NCBI GenBank assembly: GCA_963693285.1
Contig: OY848925.1
Coordinates: 4,690,932 to 4,754,931 of the forward strand
Direction: 5' to 3'
From: Xestospongia muta
Taxonomy: Eukaryota > Porifera > Demospongiae > Haplosclerida > Petrosiidae
Length of the DNA: 64,000 nucleotides
This document shows, piece after piece, positions 10,600 through 21,289 of the stretch (position 1 is its first letter; every line of letters starts with the position of its first letter). Under the pieces are notes generated by a model. It was not told where the DNA came from, did no database searches, and worked only from the letters and a program-made list of their open reading frames with translations. Position numbers and translations under genes: made by a program.

Positions 10600-11170
10600 C
10601 ATCTCTTATTCCCAGTTTACTCAGGGGTGTTTGACTGGTTCATATGTCCTGTAAAGGATATAACACCTTATTGTATTACATAAATGACAATATTTCAATT
10701 ACCAAGACTTCCTTAGATGAGAACATTTTAATTGAGTTTATAAATCACGAGGTACATCTCTATTTAGAATAATTAAATGTCATCTGTTATTCATTGCTGT
10801 ATGAATATACCACTATATAATACATTGTCTAATACATAATACAATAAGAGAACTGATAATGATCAGTTCCCTGCTGATATTATCATAGGAGGAATTGCAA
10901 TAGGCAAAACATTTATTGAGGATCGGTAAATAATAGTCTTTAATATTGCATAATTTTATTGCCATTATTAGCCATACTACTGGTCAATTTACATCGAGAC
11001 AAATTGTATATTAGCATCCTTGCTTGAAATGTCTTTAGTTTTGTCTTATAACAATATTGAATGACTTGTGTAAACAAGTCAGAAAATAGCACTGATGAAA
11101 TTACAAATGTTAGTATCCTTGGTGTATATGGTCAACAAACATCTTTATAATCAAATTATTACGTCATATT
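10600..11170 (+). pseudogene. displaced fragment of the DOMON locus
   Basis: 10605-10860 nearly repeats 17157-17410, and 10985-11090 resembles 17480-17590. Embedded at 10867-10925 is a copy of the DOMON middle exon (FPADIIIGG...FIEDR), 59 instead of 62 bases, followed by the start of the next DOMON exon (HTT) before it decays. It is a dead piece of a gene like the one starting at 16333. Confidence 0.65.
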
Positions 11171-11452
11171 ATATTGCATTTTGCATATTGCTAGTAGTGA
11201 TAATATGCCACATGAACACATATCCATATATAGGTGACATTTATTAAATTAACCACTGAAAGTATTAGCTGTTATCTTAAATTGAAGGTGTCAGACTATA
11301 TTTAAGTATTAGATATAGGTTCTTTCACTGTATTGTAGTAAATTATGTTTATAGTATTTGTCTATGTGGTACTTTCCCTCAGTGAGGTGCCAAATATATA
11401 ATGTTTTATTTGAAAGTTTGATTAATATAAATAACAATTAATAGTTGTTTCA

Positions 11453-11529
<77 letters not shown>
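11171..11529. other. non-coding spacer with ATG2 intron remnants and CT tract
   Basis: No convincing coding exon. 11310-11450 repeats the sequence at 3370-3520 and 12050-12200 (ATG2 intron upstream of the CT tract). A CT run of about 70 bases occupies 11457-11525. Confidence 0.6.
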
Positions 11530-11531
<2 letters not shown>

Positions 11532-11831
11532 CACTTTTTTCTTTCTCTATGAATTCTTTCAACAACTAATACCATCCTTACAATTCTCTCAAGAAGGTAA
11601 CTCACATATCATATTATCTTAATAATTATTGCTAACAACAGAATCAACAAACTCATCAACAGAGAACACTAATCGATCACATCATGTCACTGTTACAAAC
11701 CAAAGCTCACAAAAAAATCAAGTTGATACTCCAACAGTTGTCTTTATAAAATCATTTGTCTTCTATCCAGATGTACCAATACGAATATACTATGAGGCTA
11801 AGAGATTATCTCTGAACAAGTGGTTAGTTTC
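11530..11831 (+). pseudogene. ATG2 two-exon fragment (copy D)
   Basis: Exons 11530-11596 (DTFFFLYEFFQQL) and from 11642 (serine-rich linker, VFIKSFVFYPDVPIRI). A one-base loss near 11807 shifts the frame at the EAKRL position, and the next ATG2 exon is absent. Confidence 0.75.
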
Positions 11832-12229
11832 ATTCATTAATTTATCATATGTCATGTGATCTTGACTAGCAATAAAAATTAACTATGTTATGTGCTATAA
11901 TTAGTATCCAAGGTATGGAAGTCTTTTGATGTTGCTAGTAGTGATAACATGTCCACATGAACACATATCCCTATATAGGTGACATTGATTAAATTAACTA
12001 CTCTAAGTATTAGCTGTTATCTTAAATTGAAGGTGTCAGACTATATTTAACTATTAGATATACATTCTTTCACTGTATTGTAGTAAATTATGTTTATAGT
12101 ATTTGTCTATGTGGTACTTTCCCTCAGTGAGGTGCCAAATATATAATGTTTTATTTGAAAGTTTGTGATTAATTTAATAACAATTAATAGTTGTTTAAGT
12201 TAATCTCTCTCTCTCTCTCTCTCTCAAAG
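11832..12229. other. spacer; duplicated ATG2 intron sequence
   Basis: No gene seen. 11930-12200 is a near repeat of 11195-11455, again ending in a short CT tract (12205-12225) before the next ATG2 fragment. Confidence 0.5.
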
Positions 12230-12282
12230 GACACTTTTTCTTTCTCTATGAATTCTTTCAACAACTAATACCATCCACTAAT

Positions 12283-12322
12283 CCTAGGAGTATACCTGCA
12301 CTTTAGCAGGTATACTCCTGGG
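12283..12322. repeat. 17-base inverted repeat at a rearrangement junction
   Basis: CCTAGGAGTATACCTGC, six-base spacer ACTTTA, then GCAGGTATACTCCTGGG: arms match at 16 of 17 positions. It lies exactly where two ATG2 exons have been fused, and the right arm is ATG2 coding sequence, so the left arm is a templated inverted copy. Confidence 0.75.
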
Positions 12323-12591
12323 ATTAAGTTACTTGGAAGACTCTGAGATTACATTGAAAGTTATTACATATAAGCAAGGTTAGTAATTAGTCATTATTGT
12401 ATGTACAATAGTAATATTAGCTAATGATCAAGGTACCTATTTTGTCCGTAGGATTGAACAAGTTAGTGGATCAGGTTGTTGCAGAGTGGTTACAGGATAT
12501 TAAAACTTATCAGTTGCCACGCATACTTCAAGGAGTTGGTCCCTTGTATCATGTCACTCAATTATGTATGAGAAAGTAATATAATGAACTC

Positions 12592-12596
<5 letters not shown>

Positions 12597-12652
<56 letters not shown>

Positions 12653-12662
12653 CCTCCCCCCC

Positions 12663-12702
<40 letters not shown>
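12597..12702. repeat. interrupted (CT)n microsatellite
   Basis: CT runs interrupted by a C-rich block near 12650. It lies before an ATG2 acceptor. Open frames across it are artefacts of the repeat. Confidence 0.9.
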
Positions 12703-12704
<2 letters not shown>

Positions 12705-13507
12705 CAAGGTGTATATGGCCTATCAAGATCAACCATGAGGAACTACCTCATTTGCTAGTTCCACTGATATAGCTGTAGTTGAATAACTAATAGGTCACTA
12801 TATTCTGCCCAGGTATGTAAGGCTTTGTAAATGCTTACAATGTTGTGACTACAGTAAGGTTTTGTTATACAATATTGTCTTAGTAAAAGCTAATTACTGA
12901 CATATTCATATAAGTATTATTAAAATAATGTAATATAATAAAGTAGTTAGTTGATTACTTAGGAATATAAGTCTATTAAAGTTAAATTGACTGTCTAAAG
13001 AAGTCCAGTGGAACAGTCTGAGATCATCATATTATACTACTGATTGCTAACTCCTAAACCCTAAACATTAAGTATTAAAGTGCATGCATGACCCATGGAT
13101 AGGACTGTCCTACTGAGCCATGCCCAAAGGTTGACTGTCCTACTGCACTTTTGTAATTGTCATTGCTCTGTGTGATATTGTTTAGTATAAGATATAATTA
13201 TTGATAACATTAAAAGACTAATGATCTATTTAGGATAGTCCAGCTATTCTGTATCCCTATCATTTCAGTGTTATTATAACATTTCTTAGGGTTTAGGTGA
13301 CACTGCTTGGGACTTGTATCAAGCAGCTGCTACTGATCATGAAGAGTATGGTGTAACAGGAGCTGTGGGTGGAGCCTGCATCATTTACCAGGTAACATAG
13401 TGCGTCCTATCATCTTCGCTTCATTATGAAGCTAAAAGTGGTGTGATGTGATATGTAATATAAGTCACATTCTTCATTCAATTAGTACAGCACACAAGTT
13501 ACAAACA

Positions 13508-13922
13508 ATAGCTGTGGAAAAGACTGTATTTACGTTGCTAGTTCTAACTGGCTTTGTTTATGGTGAGTTTTGGTTGCTATACAGTAATTACTACATTTAT
13601 TAGATCAAGACTTTGATAAGTTCACTGTTGAAGTATGTGGAGTGTTTGTTGGCTATATTGATCTGAATTTGCCAGATAGCAATCTCTGTGATTTGGGGGT
13701 AACATGTCCCATTAAAAGTGAAGATAATGATGTCGTCAAAATAATCGTATTTGTCAACCCAATTTATCCTCCTGTAAGTTAATGTTATTTAGTGACATAA
13801 TAATTTTTCAGGTGAAGATTGTTGTTGAAGTGAGAGTAAAAGATAGTAAGGGGACTATTCAAGGCTGTTTCAAAGTAGAAGTTGAAATTGTCAGCCAATT
13901 AAATTTGAACTTTGAACTGTAA
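13508..13922 (+). pseudogene. ML/NPC2-like lipid-binding gene, copy 1 (lacks first half and start codon)
   Basis: ML-domain proteins are small secreted or lysosomal sterol/lipid carriers. Exons 13508-13562 (hydrophobic signal-like VFTLLVLTGFVYG), 13604-13773 and 13812-13922 (TAA) join in phase. The last two give an NPC2-like C-terminal half: a cysteine pair in CDLGVTCPI, a PP turn, VKIVVEVRVKD and CFKVEVEIV, matching the order in NPC2 (cysteine, NCP, YP, VEWQL, CW). The exon for the N-terminal half present in copy 2 is missing. The start position aligned with copy 2's ATG reads ATA, and no other in-frame ATG is seen. Confidence 0.6.
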
Positions 13923-14048
13923 TTCCCCTTAGTTTGTTTGTTAATGATATTCATTGCCAAGCTGTTTTCACCGTTCACGTGACATTTCACAAAACAGCCA
14001 CATGATGTAGCCACTAGTATATAAAGTATTCCAGTACACATAACTACA

Positions 14049-14631
14049 ATGGATCGAACTCTAATAGTTCTATTTACTGTTTTAACACTTCCCTGAGCAC
14101 AAACTCCATTTCATAGCTGTGGTAAGTGTATAAGATCTTTCAATAACTATATAACACATACTGTTAGGGTCGAGTGGAGTTAACATAGAGAGTATCAATG
14201 TTCCTGGATGTACTGATATTCCATGTCAACTTGAACAAGGACAAAATGCAAGTGTTAGTATCACATTTATAGCAAGTAAGTGATCAATACTTACTTTAAT
14301 CTGTATCACTATAACCTTAAGAATGTGAATTTAAAGCATTAAAAAATGAAGTCTATAGTATACTCAGTGGTACTCCACTTTGCTTTTATCAACCTTCAAG
14401 TACAGTATGTGATGGTTGTGGAGTCCAATGTCTATAACGTCTGGCTCAAAAAATACTGACCATTTCTCTGTTGCAGTTCATTCCTATTATCCTATAGTAA
14501 GTCTAAAGTCATTACATTACTTATTTCATACATATAATATCTAGATTACTATAATGACAAGAATTAAATTGGTAGACAGTGATACTGGTGTTATGCAAGG
14601 GTACTTTGAAGTTGGCGTCCAAGTGATTTGA
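14049..14631 (+). pseudogene. ML/NPC2-like gene, copy 2 (disabled)
   Basis: ATG at 14049 opens a signal-like segment (MDRTLIVLFTVLTLP) followed at once by an in-frame TGA. Later pieces are recognisable: an N-terminal half with CTDIPCQLEQGQ (matching PCQLxxGQ of NPC2), a middle exon with ALKNEVYSILSG and GVQC, and a last exon IKLVDSDTG...VQVI. In the middle exon one base seems lost at TGTCTATAACG, since adding one restores the CPI motif. Two lesions argue for a pseudogene, with the usual caveat about sequencing error. Confidence 0.6.
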
Positions 14632-15194
14632 GAACAAAATATAATTTACCTTCCTCCATACATTACAATTGATCAAATATGCTACCTATTGTTAAAGAGA
14701 TTGATTTATCAAGTTTAGGTCTTTTTATTTGTCAATTATTATTGTCTTTAGATGAAGCATTTTAACTGGTAACAATCCAAAAATATTCGTGATAATGAAA
14801 TATTTTTAAAAATATTACTTTGTTAGTTGAGGCTGGAGTAGCATCATTACTGTTACTGCTAGCAAAGACAAAAACATGCTCACTACCAGTAGTGGGTGTG
14901 GCTGCTGCGTACAAGACAATCATTGTAGAGTTGGTTTGTGTTTTAAGAAAGATCCACAGCTTTATCACTATTGTGTAATCTGAGCATTAGATCATAATGG
15001 TTGTAATGGTTACCTTAGTAGAGGAGATAGGCTGATGAACATGTGATGATGGGTTAGATGTTAGCAGTTAGAAAACAATACATCATGAATATTATTAACA
15101 TAATTACTTTTTAAAAGAGATGAACAAATTAATAAACTAGCTTGTTTCTCCTATAATTAAAGAAGTTCACTCAATAATAGTACTGATAATGTAC
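14632..15194. other. spacer without recognised gene
   Basis: AT-rich; no domain, RNA gene or repeat recognised. Short open frames here have no splice-compatible neighbours. Confidence 0.4.
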
Positions 15195-15320
15195 CTGACT
15201 TCTAATAAACTCCTGTCTTTCTAATCTTTCTTTACGATGTTTTACTTCACCTTGTGAACCAATCATTATTTCTTCTTCAATTTGTAGTACAGCAGTTCTT
15301 TCTTCAGTAAATAAATCCAT
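15195..15320 (-). other. possible single coding exon, unrecognised
   Basis: On - an ATG at 15320 opens 42 codons of charged, helix-like sequence (MDLFTEERTAVLQ, EEEIMIGSQGEV, KHRKERLERQ) ending at a good donor (CAG/GTACAT). No following exon was found before the ML copies. Codon content looks coding and may be an exon of a displaced gene; identity unknown. Confidence 0.3.
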
Positions 15321-15356
15321 TGAAGCTTCAGAATTATGAGCAAATCGACATGTTCG

Positions 15357-15449
15357 AAAGCAACTCAACATGGAGTAGGTGGAGTAAAGAATGAATTTGT
15401 TCCAGAAGCTAAAAGAGAGGCTTCTGAGAAGTGGAAGACCAATCAATAA
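15357..15449 (+). pseudogene. ATG2 last-exon fragment (copy F)
   Basis: ATQHGVGGVKNEFVPEA... through EKWKTNQ and TAA, plus the usual ATG2 3' flank. Joined upstream to unrelated sequence. Confidence 0.8.
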
Positions 15450-15599
15450 TGTTGATATCATTGTTGTGTTAATATATGAAAATCTGAGAAGATAGTATAT
15501 AATGATGTTTAATGTATTGTGTTATATACATTGTATTGATTTTGTTGTGTTTTTAACTTTGTAAATATTAGATTAATATACAATAATAAGTCAAAAAAA

Positions 15600-15850
15600 T
15601 GTTTTGAATATTGAGATAATTAAGTTTTTTTTTCTTTGGCATGTCGATTCTGAAACCAATTCTGTGGGAAAACAAAAGAAAAAAATAAATTTGCCATAGT
15701 TTAGTTTAGCTAAACCCAGCTCCACCCTAAGCCTAGGATTACACCTAGAAACTAACTAGGTCATATCTCTCTTGTCTTTCGTACCTTTTTTTGTAGGCAA
15801 TGCTTTCTTCTTGAGGGTAAACTTAGTTTTCCATGATCTTTAAAACTAAA
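15600..15850 (-). pseudogene. homeobox remnant
   Basis: Third-helix exon readable as NWFQNRHAKEKK (R53 replaced by H) followed by a truncated intron and the first-exon/first-intron region near 15715-15830; the body of the homeodomain is deleted. It keeps the tail-to-tail arrangement with the ATG2 fragment. Confidence 0.65.
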
Positions 15851-16332
15851 ACCTAGTTGGAATTCTAGTTTTTCTGTGTTGCTGTTATGATCACTACACT
15901 ATTCTTTCTTCTCTAAACGAATGCAATCTAAACTGACAAATTCTTGTATTTCTACTGTCTTCTATCTCCATAGGTGAGTTATTTCGACGTAATAATTTTG
16001 TACAGTGAAAAGTTACACTCTGTTAGTGTACTTTTTGAAGTATTACTGGTCTTACTTTGTTAGATTTGCTGAACATTTATAAATATTATAAAAAATTCAT
16101 AAAACTATTATATCTAAAATCATAAATTTAATGAAACCTATCAACCATATGTCAGCAAAATTAATGATGGTGATTTGTGAATTGTTTACCAACGGCTTCT
16201 GTTTATATGCCCTGGTTCTCTTCAGCTCCGATGGCTATTTTAAATTGTCAATAGCAAAGAAGTGTTTTTTGCAGAGAAAAAGCTATAATATAAACACAGT
16301 TCGCATTTGTAAGTCTCGTAGAATAACTTGCC
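15851..16332. other. spacer / probable 5' flank of the giant receptor gene
   Basis: 15955-16050 still resembles homeobox upstream sequence (GGTGAGTTATTTCGACGTAA, then the GAAAAGTTACACTCTGTTAG block). From about 16080 to 16332 no gene is seen; this is the likely promoter and 5' UTR of the next gene, but no core element is certain. Confidence 0.4.
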
Positions 16333-17034
16333 ATGGCTTGGAGTGCCACAAAAATAGTGGTGTTGCTACTAGCAATAATATCTCTGTTGAAATCAGTTAA
16401 TGGTGAGTGTTCTGGAGTGTTTACTGAAGCACAAGGACTATACAGAGTGCAATATATAGTGAATGGTTCAACAGTAAGCTTCACTATGACACAGTATGAG
16501 AGTTCTGGTAATAACTGGATTGCTATCGGATTTTCTACAAAAACAGTTTCTCCTTACATGGTAAGTCAATTTAGGACAGTTTTTGGTTGTTCAGTAAGTG
16601 AATTATGAGTATCCTTTGAAATTTTTCTCATTGATTTCTAGTTCCCTGCTGATATTATCATAGGAGGAATTGTGAGTGCCGAAGAAACGTTCATTGAGGA
16701 TCGGTAAATAGTCTGCATGGTCTTTAAAATTGCATACTTTTATTGCCATTGTTTAGCCATACTACAGCACAATCTGAACCAAGAATTGACACTACTCAAA
16801 ACATTAATAACACAAGAGTTGTTTTTGGTAATAGCGTTCTTACATTGCAGTTTTCAAGGGAACTAATCACAACTGATACAACAGGAGAAGATGTAGCATT
16901 AAATACAAATCGAGTTTGGATTTGGGCAACGGGTTTAATGGCAAGTCAAGGTGATCCTGTAATATTACAGCATTCTACAAACTTCAGAGGAACATTAAAT
17001 TCTGGTAAACCTGTGGACTTAACATGTCAACCAG
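16333..17034 (+). other. signal peptide and DOMON domain 1
   Basis: Exons 16333-16560, 16642-16703 and 16757-17034. After cleavage near residue 26 the sequence shows DOMON features: YIVNGSTVSFTM, W-IAIGFS, DIIIGG, then EPRIDTTQN, LQFSREL and VWIWATG near the end. DOMON domains bind haem or sugars in other proteins; the ligand here is unknown. The middle exon is 62 bases. Confidence 0.75.
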
Positions 17035-20000
17035 GTATTATAAAAGAAAAGCAGAAATGATAGATGAAGATGGATGGGCAATGATGCAAGCAGATAGATA
17101 ATCTAACCTATTATAAATATACTAATTATCAAATTTGAACTACTTTTAAGTCATTATATCTTATTCCCAGTTTACTCAGGGGTGTTGACTGGCTCATATG
17201 TCCTGTAAAGGATATAGCACCTTATTGTATTACATAAATGACAATATTTTAATTACCAAGACTTCCTTAGATGAGAACATTTTAATTGAGTTTATAAATC
17301 ACGAGATACATCTCTATTTAGAATAGTTAAATGATATCTGTTATTCATTGTTGTATGAATATACTGCTATATAATACATTGCCTAATACATAATACAATA
17401 CAAGAACCGATAGTGATCAAAGTGTCACTAGGAAAGCCATTCCAACTATTTTTAAATTTTATTTATTGTGTACTCCATATATGTACAAATTATTTATCAG
17501 CATCCTTCCTTGAAAGGCTTCAGTTTATATTTGTCTTTAGTTTTGTCTTTATAACAACATTGAAAGACTTGTGTAAACGAGGCACAAAATCATCATTGAT
17601 GTTAGTATCCTTAGCAGTATATGGTCAACAAACATCTTTATAACTGAATCATTAGGTCATACTATATTGCATATTCCATTTGTAGTTGTAGAGCTAACTT
17701 TGTGCTATTTAGTAATTGATTGGAGTCTGTCATTTCATTATACTACTTAAACATGCTATGTTAAATGTTAAAATGTAAAATACAAAACTATTCAGTAAAT
17801 ATGCTATGTGGAAGATTTATAACACTGTTATGGTTACTGTCAACCATTGTTTTCTACAGATCAACAGCCACTCTGTTCAGTGGGGGATGTCCGACTAGTG
17901 AATGGCCCTAACAATAATACCGGAGCAGTTGAAATATGTAATGGTAGTCATTATATGGGTGTATGCAGACAAGGATGGGACAGCAATGATGCTGCAGTTA
18001 TATGTCGACAATTAAAACTAACCAATCAGTGTAAGTTTTTATTATAGCAGTGAAGTAATTAACAATCATCGATATCACTATTGCAGTATATTAAGCAAAA
18101 TACATATAAATAATAAACTATAGCTGACTTATTTACCAGTAGTAATGAGTGAAAATGTCGTTGTTGCCACTGGCACAACAGTAAAGTAGTTGTCCATTTA
18201 AAGCTTTTCGCTATGAGGTGTTTCTCTCTTTATTTTTTTAATTCTTTAGGGGCTGACATTGGATTCTTTAGTTCTGATAATATTAATATCAGTTCATTTG
18301 AATTTAACTGTTCTGGATATGAGGCTAACATTACTCTTTGTTCTGTGAATACACTTAACTGTAGTACTGAAGTAGCCGCAGGAGTAATATGTGGCTCACC
18401 TACTCCTTCCAATTGTAGAAGTTCCATGTGTGAAGAAAATGGGAGATGTTTTGCATCTACAAGTACTTGTGATGGCTATTCTGATTGTTTTAGTCGAGTA
18501 GATGAGCCTCCTGCTCTGTGTGATGGTAGGTCAACTAGATCTCTGTAGCTATAAACTGTTTTTTATTCTTGGGTTAAGAATTGAATATAAACTAGGTAGT
18601 AATATCATCATCAGCTAGGTCAGTCAGTACTAACGCATTTTTCATTCTTGATTGAGTTTAACTTTCTGTAATGAGTACCACTAAATAAGTTTTATTCTTA
18701 CATAGTAAGACAGAATTCAAGAAGAGTATTTATTATATAACAAAATGTAGTCTAGAACGTAATGAACTTGTGTCAGTATTAAACCTTCTCCTATAAAGCT
18801 AGATATTGATTGTATTGTGAAATGATCATGTTTGATTGTTATTCTCAAGGTTCATGCACTGAGGGTAATATCAGATTGGTAGGAGGAGATGATGAGTTTA
18901 GTGGGATGATTGAAGTATGTCGTAAAGGGGTTTTTGGCGTGATCTGTGATTTAAACTTTCATATACCAGATGCTGTTGTTGTATGTCGACAAGCTTTCGG
19001 TGCAAACAAAAGTAAGGAGTAATAGTATGATAGACATTGCTAGTTGTTATTTTTACTAAGTTGAATATATTGTATTATTAACAACATATCTTTATGGAGT
19101 AAAGATTTTTAATGTGAAACTAGACACTCATAATAAGCTATGTTATCAGATTTCAAAAATACTATGACTGACCTTTATAACCTAACTGGTGCCTTATGTC
19201 TAATAAACAGATTTGCCAAAAAATGTAATGATATCTAGATAATAGAGATTTGCTGAAACTGTAGATGTCAACATCAAGTTGTTGTAATTTGTTTTAATAA
19301 ACAAATATCACTATTTAAGTGGTTTACACATACTGTCAAAATGTTATATATTGCTTCCTTCTTGCAGCTGGGTATCCTCTGCCACGAAGTGCTAGTACAG
19401 CCATAAGGAGTGACCTCCCAATTAGTTACCAAGCTTTAAATTGTCTGGGCAATGAAACAGATCTCAGTATGTGTTCTGTAAGTGGTCAATGCATTAGCTC
19501 AAGTACACCTGCTGTTGTGAAGTGCGTAGGTAAGTGAGGGAAGATGTCATTGTTAGCATTTGAATAACTTTAAGATGGATTGGCCTGACTTATATGAAAA
19601 CTTGAAAACATTTTGAGATAGTCATTTCCAACTTTTAAAAGATCATACTAAATTTGGCCTCAGTGCGTTGCAATCGTTTACTTTGAGATGTTTAACTCAA
19701 ACTTGTTGTGTTTTCGTTTCATGTACAATTACATAATTTATTTCAAAATAGATCCAGACCCCTGTGTTGATGGTGAGATTCAACTAACTGGTACTAGACC
19801 CAATGGTCTATTAACAAATAAAGATTCAATTGGCAGTGAAGGTATTGTAGAGCAATGTTCGTTTGGTGTCTCCAGTTTTAACTGTGTTGGTGACAATGAC
19901 TGGAACTTTGAGAATGCTTCATTTGTCTGTGATAAATTAGGTTATGATAATGAAAGTAAGTGAAGAAACAGATAATAGAGAGCTTTATTAAAGACAAATT

Positions 20001-21215
20001 TCAAGCAATCTTCTTGTCAAAATTTTCTTTCCTAGGTGCCATTCCCCTTTCATTTTATGATTCCTACCATTTCTTTGGTCCTGGACAAGGTTCTGCAGTT
20101 GATGTCACAAAGTGTGACACCTTAAATACTGCAGCTGCAGTCATGTGCCTTAATAAGACAGGTGACATAACTATAGCATGTATATAATGGCACATATTAA
20201 TAAATTCAATTAATATAGATATTGATCAATTGATCTAATCAATATAATCATCTTTGAATCATTTCGTGTCAAATTAATATAAATATTGATCAATTAAACA
20301 AATAAATATAATCATCTTTGAATCATTTCGTGTCATGTCTGTAGAACACACAAGAACAGGATGTAAATTTGGAGACAATCGTTTAATATACAGGGAAAAT
20401 CTCAGAGGTGGTATAGTTGAATTTTGTTGGAACAATATCTGGAGACCTTTATGTTTGGGATCAGATGGTTTAGACGATGAAGCTAGCAACGTCATCTGTA
20501 ATAACTTAGGTTTTAATGTTACTGGATCAGGTAAATACTAGTGTAAATAGTAAAGTGTGTGATAGATGGATGGATGGAAAGATAGATAGATTGATATATA
20601 TACCAATTACAGATTTCCTTATTCTTTATTTTCATGCAGCCACTGCAAAAGCATTTACTGCATCACCTTTAGTCTCACCACTTGGTCCACCACTAGACTT
20701 CTTTTTTGACTGTAAAGGAGATGAATCAAATCTTGTAGCTTGTTTAGAACCTGACACATTACAAGCACATATTAATGATACTGGGAGTGATGGCGGAGAT
20801 GATTGCTTTAATGAATATTTATTTATTCAATGTCCTTGTGAGTTGTGTGATTGCATTCAATTGTATTTAGATTAATAATCCAACTATGCGACTGCAGTTA
20901 ATTGATTCTGTTTTAATAATTTAACAACTTTTGTAGCTGTCAAGTCATTAAGTACATTTTTTATCAATTAGTCATAGCATGAATCAGTTTGTTTGCATGT
21001 AATTCCATATTAGTTGTGTTGTTTTATAAACACATAAATACCTTGAACATTATATCATTTTTACAGTACCACCTACCCTTGCTGTTGTACCAAGACCTGA
21101 CCTATTAACACATAAAATTTCTCTTGATGAAGGACGTGAGCATCTGGTAACATGTAATAGCAATCTTATTGCAAATTTTACAGTCATTAAAGGAGCTACT
21201 GAGTTGTTAAGTATG

Positions 21216-21289
<74 letters not shown>

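Larger units (their letters stand above)
12230..13432 (+). pseudogene. ATG2 mosaic fragment (copy E)
   Basis: Contains rearranged pieces of most 3' exons. A truncated first exon is joined at an inverted repeat to the GTLAGILLG exon; then come a shortened EWLQDIKTYQLP exon, a DLLWLP exon cut down to a few codons after a CT tract of about 100 bases (12597-12702), the FVNAYNVVTT end, and the final exon with a frameshift near 13371 (GGAGCCTGC). It stops short of the ATG2 stop codon. Several independent lesions make it dead. Confidence 0.8.

Noticed and set aside
12584..12772. Open frame of Leu/Ser repeats
   Set aside because: Translation of the CT microsatellite inside an ATG2 pseudogene.
14762..14968. 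- strand 68-codon open frame
   Set aside because: No recognisable domain, signal or splice partner; composition like its surroundings.
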